Source: Bicyclus anynana (lineage: Eukaryota > Arthropoda > Insecta > Lepidoptera > Nymphalidae). From it: DNA of 64,000 nt. Shown piece by piece: positions 55,519 through 64,000 of this stretch; the first letter of the stretch is position 1; each line of letters begins with the position of its first letter. The position numbers and the translations under genes are program-made. The notes below the pieces were generated by a model. That model saw nothing but the letters and a program-made list of their open reading frames with translations. It was not told the origin of the DNA and did not search any database. The stretch is taken from NCBI RefSeq assembly GCF_947172395.1, contig NC_069090.1, positions 11,600,226 to 11,664,225 on the forward strand, in the 5' to 3' direction.

Positions 55519-55913
55519 CTTCTAAAAAACAGAAAAAAGATAAGTCAAAAGAAGAAAGAGAGTTCGAAGGCTCAAAGTCACACAGCGGGCAATAGAGCGA
55601 GCTATTTGGAGTTTCTCTGCGTGATCGAATCAGAAATGACGAGTTCCGCAGACGAACCAAAGTCACTAATATAGTTCAGCGAGTCGCGAAGCTGAACTGG
55701 CAATGGGCAGGCCACATAATTCGAAGAGCCGATGGTCCCAAGGTGCTGGAATGGCGACCTCGCACCGGAAAGTGCAGTGGTCGACCCCCCACTAGGTTGA
55801 CCGAGGATATCAAGCAGGTTGCAGGGAGCAGCTGGATCCTGGCGGCTCGAGACCGTTGTGCTTGGAGGTCCAAGAGGCCTATGTCCAACAGTTAACGTCT
55901 ATAGGTCATAATG
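55519..55913 (+). mobile_element. 5'-truncated RTE-like LINE insertion, copy 3
   Basis: Bounded by AAGTATATGTT at 55508-55518 and 55914-55924 (11 bp, exact). The 3' end ATAGGTCATAATG lacks the long GAT tail. Confidence 0.85.
55568..55899 (+). pseudogene. RTE-type endonuclease-reverse transcriptase, C-terminal fragment
   Basis: LKVTQRAIERA, a frameshift at about 55603, then VSLRDRIRNDEFRRRTKVTN, IVQRVAKLNWQWAGHIIRRA, DGPKVLEWRPRTGKCSGRPP, TRLTEDIKQVAGSSWILAAR, stop. The best preserved of the three copies over the R-P-R-T-G-K linker. Part of the flanked insertion; inactive. Confidence 0.88.
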
Positions 55914-55924
55914 AAGTATATGTT

Positions 55925-56449
55925 ATGGATTACGACTTAAGTTAAAAAATACTATCACAATAATATTATAAAGTCGACAGTTTGTTGTGTATAATACAAT
56001 ATTACCTATACATTTTTAGGTGAATGACACTCTGCTTATATTGTTTTTGCCAAAAATATTGAAAAAAGCATTTGTAAACCAAACTACACCTACAATACTA
56101 TATATACATAGTCTTGTGACACTTTGTTTTATATGGTAAAAAAAATTAAAATTAAAATTCTACGTAAATTCCGCATACGAAGAACAAAATTTTAAAACAA
56201 AAAACACAAAAAGCAAACAAAAACATCCTTCACCTACAACTTTTTATCATTACAAAAATGGATGCTATAAAACATCACGTTACAAAAACTACAAGCAACC
56301 AAAACTAATTAAATTAATTCATATAACCATAAAAAGCGGCATTCCACAGAACAAGCCGAACGATTTTATAGAATTCCACCTCACTCGCGCTTAAACATGA
56401 TCCCGGAAAGCATTCAAAAAACTCCGTAAGCTTCATAAAACGTACAAAA
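55925..56449. other. No gene seen
   Basis: AT-rich, A-tract-rich. A Helitron-like start (AATAATATTATAAAGTCGAC) at 55960 without further match. Confidence 0.4.
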
Positions 56450-57190
56450 AATAACTGGAAAGATCACAACATCCCGATGGACTTAGTACTTGTTCACGTA
56501 CAACAGGCGAGCGCGGGAGCGGCAGCGGGCGCGGTGGACTACGCGAGCTCGTGTTCAAGTTGGCCACCAGGTAGACGTATGATGCAGAACCACAACATAT
56601 CTCGTGAAAAAAGACCAATGTCGATAAATAGCGTTGCGTCAAAAATATCGCTCTCTCTTTCAATTCATCGCAACAAAAGAGACCGATATTTTCGATTCGA
56701 TAGATTGGTAAACAATTTGTTTCTTCTCTTGAATGAATTGCAGCAGGACAACGAAACGCGACGTCTCTTTCTTCACTACTTCCTACGTCACTGGTTCAGT
56801 GTGTGTTATACCCGCGAACGCGCCTAAATCTATAACTCGCGCCCATTGATTTGTCACCTGGGTACCAAACACAGTACAAACATCATTCGAGCCAGGTGTC
56901 AAGTTAATCCGCACAAGCTGTAGTTTGTCCGCAACTTCCACCGCGTTTTGTATGTGAAGTGAACACTTGCATTTAACGAAATGTTCGATATTTAGTATCC
57001 TCGCCCGCTACCGCGCCTGCGTGTCATCGTGTCCAAGCACTTACGATAAAAAAACAAAACCTCATACAAAAAGCTCAAAACATGAGGCACGCGATCGAGA
57101 ATGGAACCCGCACTATTAACGTTCCGACCACGCCCTCCGGTTTCGAAAAAAACTTACCCAACTGCAGGCGAAAGCATTGAACTGTTGAAA
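56450..57190. promoter_or_regulatory. CpG-rich, repeat-free block: candidate promoter or first exon
   Basis: Local GC and CpG content rises (AGCGCGGGAGCGGCAGCGGG at 56510; CTCGCCCGCTACCGCGCCTG at 57000) and I see no repeats for about 700 bp. That is unusual here. The minus strand has a strong donor TTGG|GTAAGT at 57158/57157; the plus strand has a weaker CCACCAG|GTAGAC near 56570. It could be the 5' non-coding exon and promoter of the minus-strand PTB-like gene or of another gene. No TATA or clear initiator decides the direction. Confidence 0.3.
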
Positions 57191-57370
57191 TTATATTTAA
57201 CAAAATATTCCGATTCGATTTCTCTAGTCTAGTTGGTTGGTTAGATTAAATACCATTTGATTTTATTTCAAACTCGTATATATGTATAAAAATTAATTAC
57301 TGTTCGTTAGTTTCGCTAAAGTTCAAAAATGACCGAGTGATCGAGTATTCTTTTTATGTTGTTTGCTGTT

Positions 57371-57415
57371 TTTAACCGACTTCCAAAAAGGAGGAGGTTC
57401 TTCGTTCGGCTGTTT
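57371..57415 (+). repeat. Family E MITE end
   Basis: TTTTAACCGACTTCCAAAAA then GGAGGAGGTTCTTCGTTCGG; no right end. Confidence 0.65.
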
Positions 57416-57930
57416 GTATATTTTATTTGTTTGTCCCCAACACACGATAACAGCGTAATATTTTATTTTACAATAAATAAGAAATAAGTTTGCATAGTTC
57501 ACACTAATCACTAAACTAAACCTTTACGCCGCATCTTCTAAACCGTTTAGGCTAAATTTTGGATGGAGATAGCCTAGATTATTTCCCTGAATATTATACC
57601 TACACAAGCTACTTTTTAACCCGAAAATATCCATGGTTACCGTGGTATTTCTAAAATGTAGTTATCCGATAAGATCCGATTAAGACTTGACATCAAACCA
57701 TAATATGTGCCTTTCACTAAATAATCATCATCATCTTCACATGTTTTAATTGCTCACTGCCTAGACTAAAATATAGTAAATTTCTTAATCGGTGTATGTT
57801 ATAGCGTCTTTTATTAATTCTTGCCAATAAACAATGATTTTATTGGAGTGGAAGTTGAATCCAGCTGAAGCTAGGAAGAAAGCAAACAAAACCAAGTGCT
57901 GTACCTACATGTATGTATATAAAAATATAG
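57416..57930. other. No gene; Helitron-like scrap
   Basis: TTTTTAACCCGAAAATATCC then ATGGTTACCGTGG (57614-57645) resembles the second Helitron type. The rest is unrecognised. Confidence 0.4.
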
Positions 57931-57939
57931 GCATATATT

Positions 57940-58144
57940 GATTTAATATGTAAGCCCTTCTGTCACCAGTTGCCTCGACTGGTGACAGAAGGGCTGGCTC
58001 ATTTTTTGCGCAAAGGATCAGCCTGGCTGTCCAGCGCGGAAATGCAGCCAGTATTCTTGCCACCATTCCACGTGGGCATGACTTGTATAGTTATTAGGAT
58101 AAGTCAGCTTAAGTTCCTTAATGTATTCTTTCTCAATAAAAAAA
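57940..58144 (+). mobile_element. 5'-truncated LINE 3' end (RISLAVQRGN family), copy 3, with inverted 5' junction
   Basis: From 57978 it reads TGDRRAGSFFAQRISLAVQR then GNAASILATIPRGHDLYSY, stop, and TTCTCAATAAAAAAA. Flanking GCATATATT at 57931-57939 and 58145-58153 is a candidate 9-bp duplication. Within it, 57953-57970 is an inverted copy of 57978-57995. Confidence 0.82.
57953..57995. repeat. 18-bp perfect hairpin, 7-nt loop
   Basis: AGCCCTTCTGTCACCAGT and its complement across TGCCTCG. The right arm and the loop are LINE sequence (compare 35348-35370); the left arm is extra. Confidence 0.93.
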
Positions 58145-58375
58145 GCATATATTAATTAGAAAACAAAACAAAGTCCGCAAAAAGGAATTGCTTTCTTCGG
58201 GCGATGGAAATGATTCGTAATGAAATTAGAGAAAGTAAACCTGCGCGCCTCTGTCCATACCAATATGAAGGCTGACAAATCAATTGTTTTCACCGCATTG
58301 CGTGAATGTTAACAGTAAAAGTGAGATGCGGACAGGTGGGTTTCTGTTTATATTATTTTAAAACAAAGGAAACCT

Positions 58376-58615
58376 TTGGTTGCGATCTCACCTGATGATA
58401 AGATAGAAGCGGGCTTATTTGGTGAGGTAAGAAAAGAGAAACATAGATCTATGCCTCATCACAAAAGCGCTGTATTTCGTAGTAGTTTCAAGTTTGCCGC
58501 CACTAAGTGTTGGAATGACTTACCTCCACCAATACGAGATATGCGTACCATTGGGTTATTTAAGACTAAATATAAAGCTCTTTTATTATTGGATCAGCAA
58601 ACAAATAACCCATAA
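58376..58615 (+). pseudogene. Non-LTR retrotransposon, ORF2 C-terminal fragment
   Basis: Ends MPHHKSAVFRSSFKFAATKC then WNDLPPPIRDMRTIGLFKTK, YKALLL. The FRSSF...WNDLPP..IR....F.....LL pattern is the C terminus of jockey/CR1-group LINE polyproteins. The 3'UTR runs to AAATAAAAATATTCTATTC, with a (TATTC)n tail. Truncated at the 5' end; a different family from the neighbouring insertion at 57940. Confidence 0.75.
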
Positions 58616-58816
58616 TACTACTTCCTTTTCTCCTTACTACAATACTATGGTGGCAGCAGATCGTTCACTTTATGGGTTAACTCGTAGTGCGTGCTGAGGT
58701 GGATACCTTTTTTGTCCACGACCAGATGTATGTATTGTATGTTCTGTTTGTATATTTTTATTTTATTACGTGTGTGTGGACAAATAAAAATATTCTATTC
58801 TATTCTATTCTATTCA
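58616..58816 (+). mobile_element. 3'UTR and (TATTC)n tail of the LINE at 58376
   Basis: GTGTGTGTGGACAAATAAAA then TATTC units at 58791-58816. Confidence 0.75.
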
Positions 58817-59039
58817 ATCTTTATTTCTAAGTAAAGCCACTTAACACATTATTTAATTCTAAATTATATTGAGGCTTAATTGTTTAGTCAAACAGCGGAG
58901 TAATGAAAGAATGTCCTGCAATATGTGGCATAACCTAGTAAAAGGCATTTTGCAACATACTTCCTAAACCGAAAATTATGTAGCACTGGTTTTTTGTGGT
59001 AACTAGCTACGGCATATGCCACCAGACCAGATCTGAGAC

Positions 59040-59147
59040 AATGTAAAAAAAAAAAAATCTTAAACTGAGCGAGCTAGAAATCGAACCCAAAACCTCTCTG
59101 TTGAGAACCACAGCACTTCCAACTGCGCCAGAGTGATCGTCAAAACC
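59040..59147 (-). repeat. tRNA-like SINE head
   Basis: The minus strand reads CACTCTGGCGCAGTTGGAAG, TGGTTCTCAACAGAGAGG, then TTTTGGGTTCGATTTCTAGC. A and B boxes present; a short A run on the far side (59044-59056) fits a tail. Not an intact tRNA. Confidence 0.55.
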
Positions 59148-61324
59148 TAACGCAAGCATAAATACTTACGTATCGGAAAAGAGGTTTTCAAAATACATCG
59201 ATGTTTTAATATAGTAATAGTACGTGTAGTACTACGTAAGTATTAGGTAAGTAAGGTATAATATATTACATAGGTAAGTATTTACGTTAAAGCAATTTCA
59301 AAAATTATCGAAAAATCAATCAACGTAGAGCCTAAAATGCAAGGCTCTATCAGTCATTGACACAGTCGCAGAAGAAACTTGTAAAAACCAGAAATATATT
59401 TCATAAAAACCGGCGATCTCTCAAAATTTTCATTACATAGAAAGCATTTAAGCAGTGACTCGTGATTTCGCGCAAAAAGTAGCCAAAAAGTCGCTATGCA
59501 TTCTCTCTGATTGTATAACAGTTCTACCATAACGAATCGAGTCATTTAAAGCTTACAGCACTGGCGGCTTGTTGCAAAAAATGCAACTAAAACTATAAAT
59601 CTGTATCTTACTGCAGGAAAATAATAAGCAGACACCTGGAATTCAAAGTAACTTACATACTACGCATACAACATACTTGCAAATAGCAAAAAAAATTGTT
59701 TAGTTAAAGGATAAGTTTTATCTTTGTTTCCTGGTTTACCATCGACCTTTACACAGTACTAGTAGATTATACTACTACCTAGCATTTGTATTCATTGGTA
59801 GAAAAAGTATATCTTTTTTTTATTTTCTAATGTAGGTATAGCTTTTAAAAGCCTAGCCTTGTATGGTGAAGTAATATTTTCAATTCTTTATCATGTTTTT
59901 TTTTATATTCCCGTGTACAGATTTTACGAGTACATCGTAGTACGAGTATATAAATGGCAAAGTAACCTCAAACTATTCTGTCAATTCTTTATTATATATT
60001 TTACCAATTTTAGCTCTACCAAAAAAAAAAATATCATGAATGTTTTCAATCGTACCAATCACTGTCATAATGTTAAGCAAATCAATATAATAATATTGAC
60101 TTCCATAAGTTTTACAAGAACCTTAGATATAATTTCTTATTCATAGAACGCGCTCGCCTACAATATCACGCTTGGCTAGTTTATTAGTTCAACGATATAA
60201 ACTTCCCGACCTTCTGTTTGAGTATCATATCAATTCATTCACATTGTTTTTTAGGATATATCCGCTTGAGTAGCTTTTGCCTTGCCTCAAAGTAATAAAT
60301 ATAGTTACTGATAAGGGAACCTAGGGAAAACAATACCTTTTTCACCACCTTCTGACAAGTATCGGATAGTCTAAACATGTGTTTCACTTTCTCACTATTT
60401 CACTTTTATATTTGACAAATTAAAAATCACAAGGACAAAAAAAAATTAAATCGATCCACAATCTACGGAAATATCCATGAACATACATTCAGCTGAACAT
60501 AAAACTCCTGCCTTTTGTAAATAAGTTAAAAACTGGTCACACATCCACAAACTTTAACCGATATACAACACTTATCGGATGTTTTAACCGTCCCTGTAAA
60601 CTGGTAGACTCCGTTGATTGGACTAGCACCAACATTTTGCATATTGGTATTCATAATTTTCAAACAAAATTATATTTATCTAATTGTAAATTTAACTTAG
60701 TTCCTTTAAGTTAATTGCCGAAATTGGGCCTCTCTAACACTTAATTTAACTGATTCGGCAAATATAGATTTCTTTGAAAATTGGTCCATGAGTTCTCCTT
60801 TATTGTCCTAATTTATGGCCAATTTTCAGCTCTGCATCATTCGTATATTTTGGGCCCGAGTTGGTTTATGTTGAGACTGGGTTTCTGGCACTCATTCTAG
60901 GCACCGTCTAACAAACGCAACAAAAATTTCTTAAAGTTTTGTTTTAAGTATTTTTTAAGTATTTTATTGGGGGTAAACTAATGGACAAACTAATCTTTAT
61001 AGACTTGAAAATATATATTTTTTACTTGAAAGTACCTACTGTGTATATTGTGCTGTAATATAAATGAAATGCGTTTTTTCCACGTTACGCATTTCCCTTT
61101 CGAGAATATTAACAGTGAAAGAACGTTATTGCTTCCTGCCTATTGTAATATTTTCCTACGATCGGTAGCGGTGAAAAACGGCAATACGAGTCTTTAGATG
61201 TAACAGCTAATAAAACGATCACGTCTATATCTGTATCACATCATCATTAGACATTTTGCATCGACTATTTTAGTTTTGCCGCATTTTAAGCACCAAGTCT
61301 CCCTATATTTTATCTCTACTGTAT
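59148..61324. other. No gene recognised
   Basis: AT-rich. A 95-codon frame at 59859-60146 has no known domain. No repeats recognised. Confidence 0.45.
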
Positions 61325-61325
61325 A

Positions 61326-61643
61326 GAGCCGTTATAGCCCAGTGGATATGACCTCTGCCTCTGATTCCGGAGGGTGTGGTTTCGAATCCGGTCCGGGACA
61401 TGCACCTCAAACATTTCAGTTGTGTGCACTTTAAGAAATTAAATATCACGTGCCTCAAACGGTGAAGGAAAAACATCATGAGGAAACCTTCATACCAGAG
61501 AATTTTCTTAATTCTCTGCGTGTGTGAAGTCTGCCTATCCGCATTGGGCCAGCGTGGTGGACTATTGGCCTAACCCCTCTCATTCTGAGAGGAGACTCGA
61601 GCTCAGCAGTGAACCGAATATGGGTTGATAATGATGATGATGA
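61326..61643 (+). mobile_element. SINE-1, copy 9 (near consensus)
   Basis: CGTTATAGCCCAGTGGATAT, GTTTCGAATCCGGTCCGGG, AACCCCTCTCATTCTGAGAG, tail GGGTTGATAATGATGATG. No clear target duplication. Confidence 0.92.
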
Positions 61644-62313
61644 CGTAAAAGTCGAATGTCTTTACATTGGATAAATTAACTCAAAGACAACGGATTTTCA
61701 TACGGTTTTTCTCTACTAGATAAAGAGGTTTACGATGAAGGTTTTGGTACATACAATTTATAAAGATTTTGTGCAAACCAATTGAAATATGACGATTATT
61801 GCTGAAACTGTCGGAAAAATTCAAGTCGCCTGGGAGCTTTCATTGAAAACGCTTCCTAATTCCTAGGAGATATACACGCATGGTGGAAAATTCATCTTTT
61901 ATAGATCACTTTTTATAGACAATTTTATCTTAATTATTGGACCTATCTATATTCGGAATGGAAATGATCTATATTCGGACCCCCAACCTACACAAAGTCA
62001 AATATACCGTATATTTTACGCGTTTAACGTTTAGTGGAACGTACCTTAGTATATTTAACAGTTCTTACTAATAATATAAACAACACATAGGTGTCCTATT
62101 TATTAGTAGACAACCTCTGGCAACCCTGACAGTAAATTGTTAAAAAAACTTTCTCTGAATGTTTATATTTCACACGTTTTCGACTAAACCTCATACGTCT
62201 TCACGCATGTTATGACATAATAATAAATCGGTGGGAACTGTAGACAGCAAAAGTGTAAAAAACAGTTAACTATTTTATTACGATTTGTTGACCCAGCCTG
62301 AGAATTATTTAAT
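61644..62313. other. No gene seen
   Basis: AT-rich, unrecognised. Confidence 0.4.
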
Positions 62314-62487
62314 AACTAGCGGACGCCCGCAATTTTGTCCGCGTGAAATTCTGTTTTTCATAAATTTCGCGGGAACCATGGATTTTTCCGGGATGAAAAG
62401 TAGCCTATATGTTAATTCAGAGTAAAATCTATTTCCATTCCAAATTTCAAGAGTAACAAACATCCATACAAACTTTCGCGTTTATCG
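62314..62487 (-). mobile_element. Helitron, second lepidopteran type
   Basis: The minus strand ends GCGGACAAAATTGCGGGCGT then CCGCTAGT at 62314. Body CGCGGGAACCATGGATTTTT. The 5' side runs to AACGCGAAAGTTTGTATGG. Confidence 0.78.
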
Positions 62488-63097
62488 CGTTAACGCTTTG
62501 ATTTCAATTGATTTAACTGACAACATAAAGCCTAAATCAATAAATGTAGGAACATTGAATTTTCTAAAATATTCTCTAAATTAAAAATGGATTTCTGAAA
62601 ACTTTCAACAGCTAGACATTGGCGTAGGTAATATGAGAGGTTTATAAAAAACCTGTAATTTTTAATAATAATCATCATTAATATCTTAATTAAATATGTT
62701 GGTCATATTATAAAACAAACTGATATTAGGAACTCATTCGACTACCTATGCTTTTTAAGAATTAACTTATATGATACTTTAAATATTATACAAACTGACA
62801 GAAAAATAATCAATTAGTGCGACATCCTGTTGTGTTCTAATAAATAACCTCGTGATCTCTATATAAATAGCTGTATTACTAAATGTCAAATTACGTTATA
62901 AACTGTGTACAAACCAAACTGGATTCCACAACAAGAACCTGGAAATAAAAAAAGTTAAATTAGTTTTTTAAATCACCAAATCCATAAATTAACGAAAATT
63001 CAATATTAACCAAGGTCACAACCTTAATCAACATAACTTATTATGAATGTTCTCATTTATTTTAATAGATATACGACGAAACGAATTCTATAGTACA
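62488..63097. other. No gene seen
   Basis: AT-rich, unrecognised. Confidence 0.4.
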
Positions 63098-63270
63098 TAT
63101 ACTTAATATTATAATGAGGTATTTGTGAAGTTGTAGAGGATAATCTCTGAATCTGGTACCTACTGAACCGATTTTGATAATAATTATACGTTTACTGTGA
63201 GTGTTTTAGACTGTATTTATCGCAATATTCCCAAGAAAATGAAAAAGCGCGTGAAAAAACGAGGCGTCTT
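63098..63270 (+). repeat. Helitron-like element, third type (decayed)
   Basis: TACTTAATATTATAATGAGG, TCTCTGAATCTGGTACCTAC, CGTGAAAAAACGAGGCGTC. Confidence 0.5.
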
Positions 63271-64000
63271 ATTAATATAAAGTTGGTATCAGCATTTATA
63301 TCGATGGCACCAGCAGTTAAATATTCTGCTAGTATTTATTAAACAGGATAAAATTTGTTTTTTATTTTTATATACGTCGTTTATAAGATGAGTGGTGGAT
63401 TAACCAGTAAGCTAATTAGGCCTAGGGCGGCAAATTTTAGGGGGCGGCAAATTTGACCCAAAAAGCTTTTTCTTCTACAAAAATAAAGAATGAATGCGAA
63501 CTATATCTATCGAATTTCAGTTAGTTCAGTAGGGGTTGCAAAAATTCAATAGCCTACTGGAGGCAAACTTGCAAATGCGCCACTGTATAAAATTCTTAAG
63601 TAATGTATTGCATGAATATGATTTCATAAAAAACAAATAAAATGCATATTGCGTCGAGTAATGATAGTGTGAGATGATTTAGCTTTCACCGTCTGGTGAA
63701 CATCGTTCAGGTTAAAAAAATACGCAATCTCAATTAAATACAAATTAGTTTTCATATGCATTTAATAAAGAAAGAGGTAAGAAAATGTTTTTATACATAA
63801 TTATATGTTTGTTTCAAACACTATTGTATATTATGTATTGTATGTCTGTAGCACCAATGAGAAAGGGTGTGTCTATAGCGCAGCATATGTGCTTTAAGCG
63901 AATGTGTACATTTTAACATATGTACTTACATGTTACATATTTATTCACTACTCGTTTGCGTGAATTTACCCTTTATTTTTCGATATAAAAAGTAAGTGTC
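63271..64000. other. No gene seen
   Basis: AT-rich to the window edge; GGCGGCAAATTT is duplicated at 63427-63452. Confidence 0.4.

Noticed and set aside
56477..56827. 116-codon plus-strand frame in the CpG-rich block
   Set aside because: High CpG lengthens frames by removing stops; low-complexity Ala/Gly start and no domain.
1..64000. CRISPR arrays, operons or other prokaryotic systems
   Set aside because: No direct-repeat/spacer pattern, no Shine-Dalgarno-led gene clusters; repeats and splice sites are those of an insect genome.

Overview
This is AT-rich, intron-sparse animal DNA, almost certainly from a moth or butterfly. The repeats point there: tRNA-headed SINEs ending in (GAT)n, short Helitrons of the Lep1 type ending in CTAGT, RTE-like and other LINE 3' ends, and many small inverted-repeat elements. 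There is no sign of prokaryotic gene organisation. Most long open frames are accidental readings of repeats. || The one host gene I can support lies on the minus strand at 11.8-13.6 kb. It has a 5'UTR/start exon (13591..13395) and a 60-codon internal exon (11997..11816), both with clean splice sites in compatible phase. The joined product looks like the start of a phosphotyrosine-binding (PTB/PID-like) adaptor domain, but I cannot name the gene. Later exons would lie at or beyond the left edge. Any upstream non-coding exon would lie to the right, perhaps near a CpG-rich block at 56.4-57.2 kb. || The rest is a mobile-element landscape. 0.3-6.2 kb: three kinds of small inverted-repeat element. 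6.6-7.9 kb: a complete but dead pogo-like DNA transposon with perfect 24-bp ends and TA duplications. 8-31 kb: most of the nine copies of the main SINE, three copies of a second SINE, Helitrons, a hAT transposase remnant, a SINE nested in a small DNA element, and LINE tails. 35-44 kb: LINE 3' ends with target-site duplications, a (CA)n tract and long hairpins. 44-54 kb: mostly Helitron fragments and featureless DNA. 55-59 kb: an RTE insertion, the CpG-rich block and two further LINE 3' ends. 59-64 kb: one SINE, Helitron scraps and otherwise unrecognised DNA. || The most unusual pattern is at least nine long inverted repeats (17-29 bp stems, loops of only 2-8 nt) lying outside ordinary terminal-repeat elements. 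One sits inside a SINE whose sister copies lack it, and another sits at the 5' junction of a LINE insertion. Both suggest fold-back template switching as the origin.
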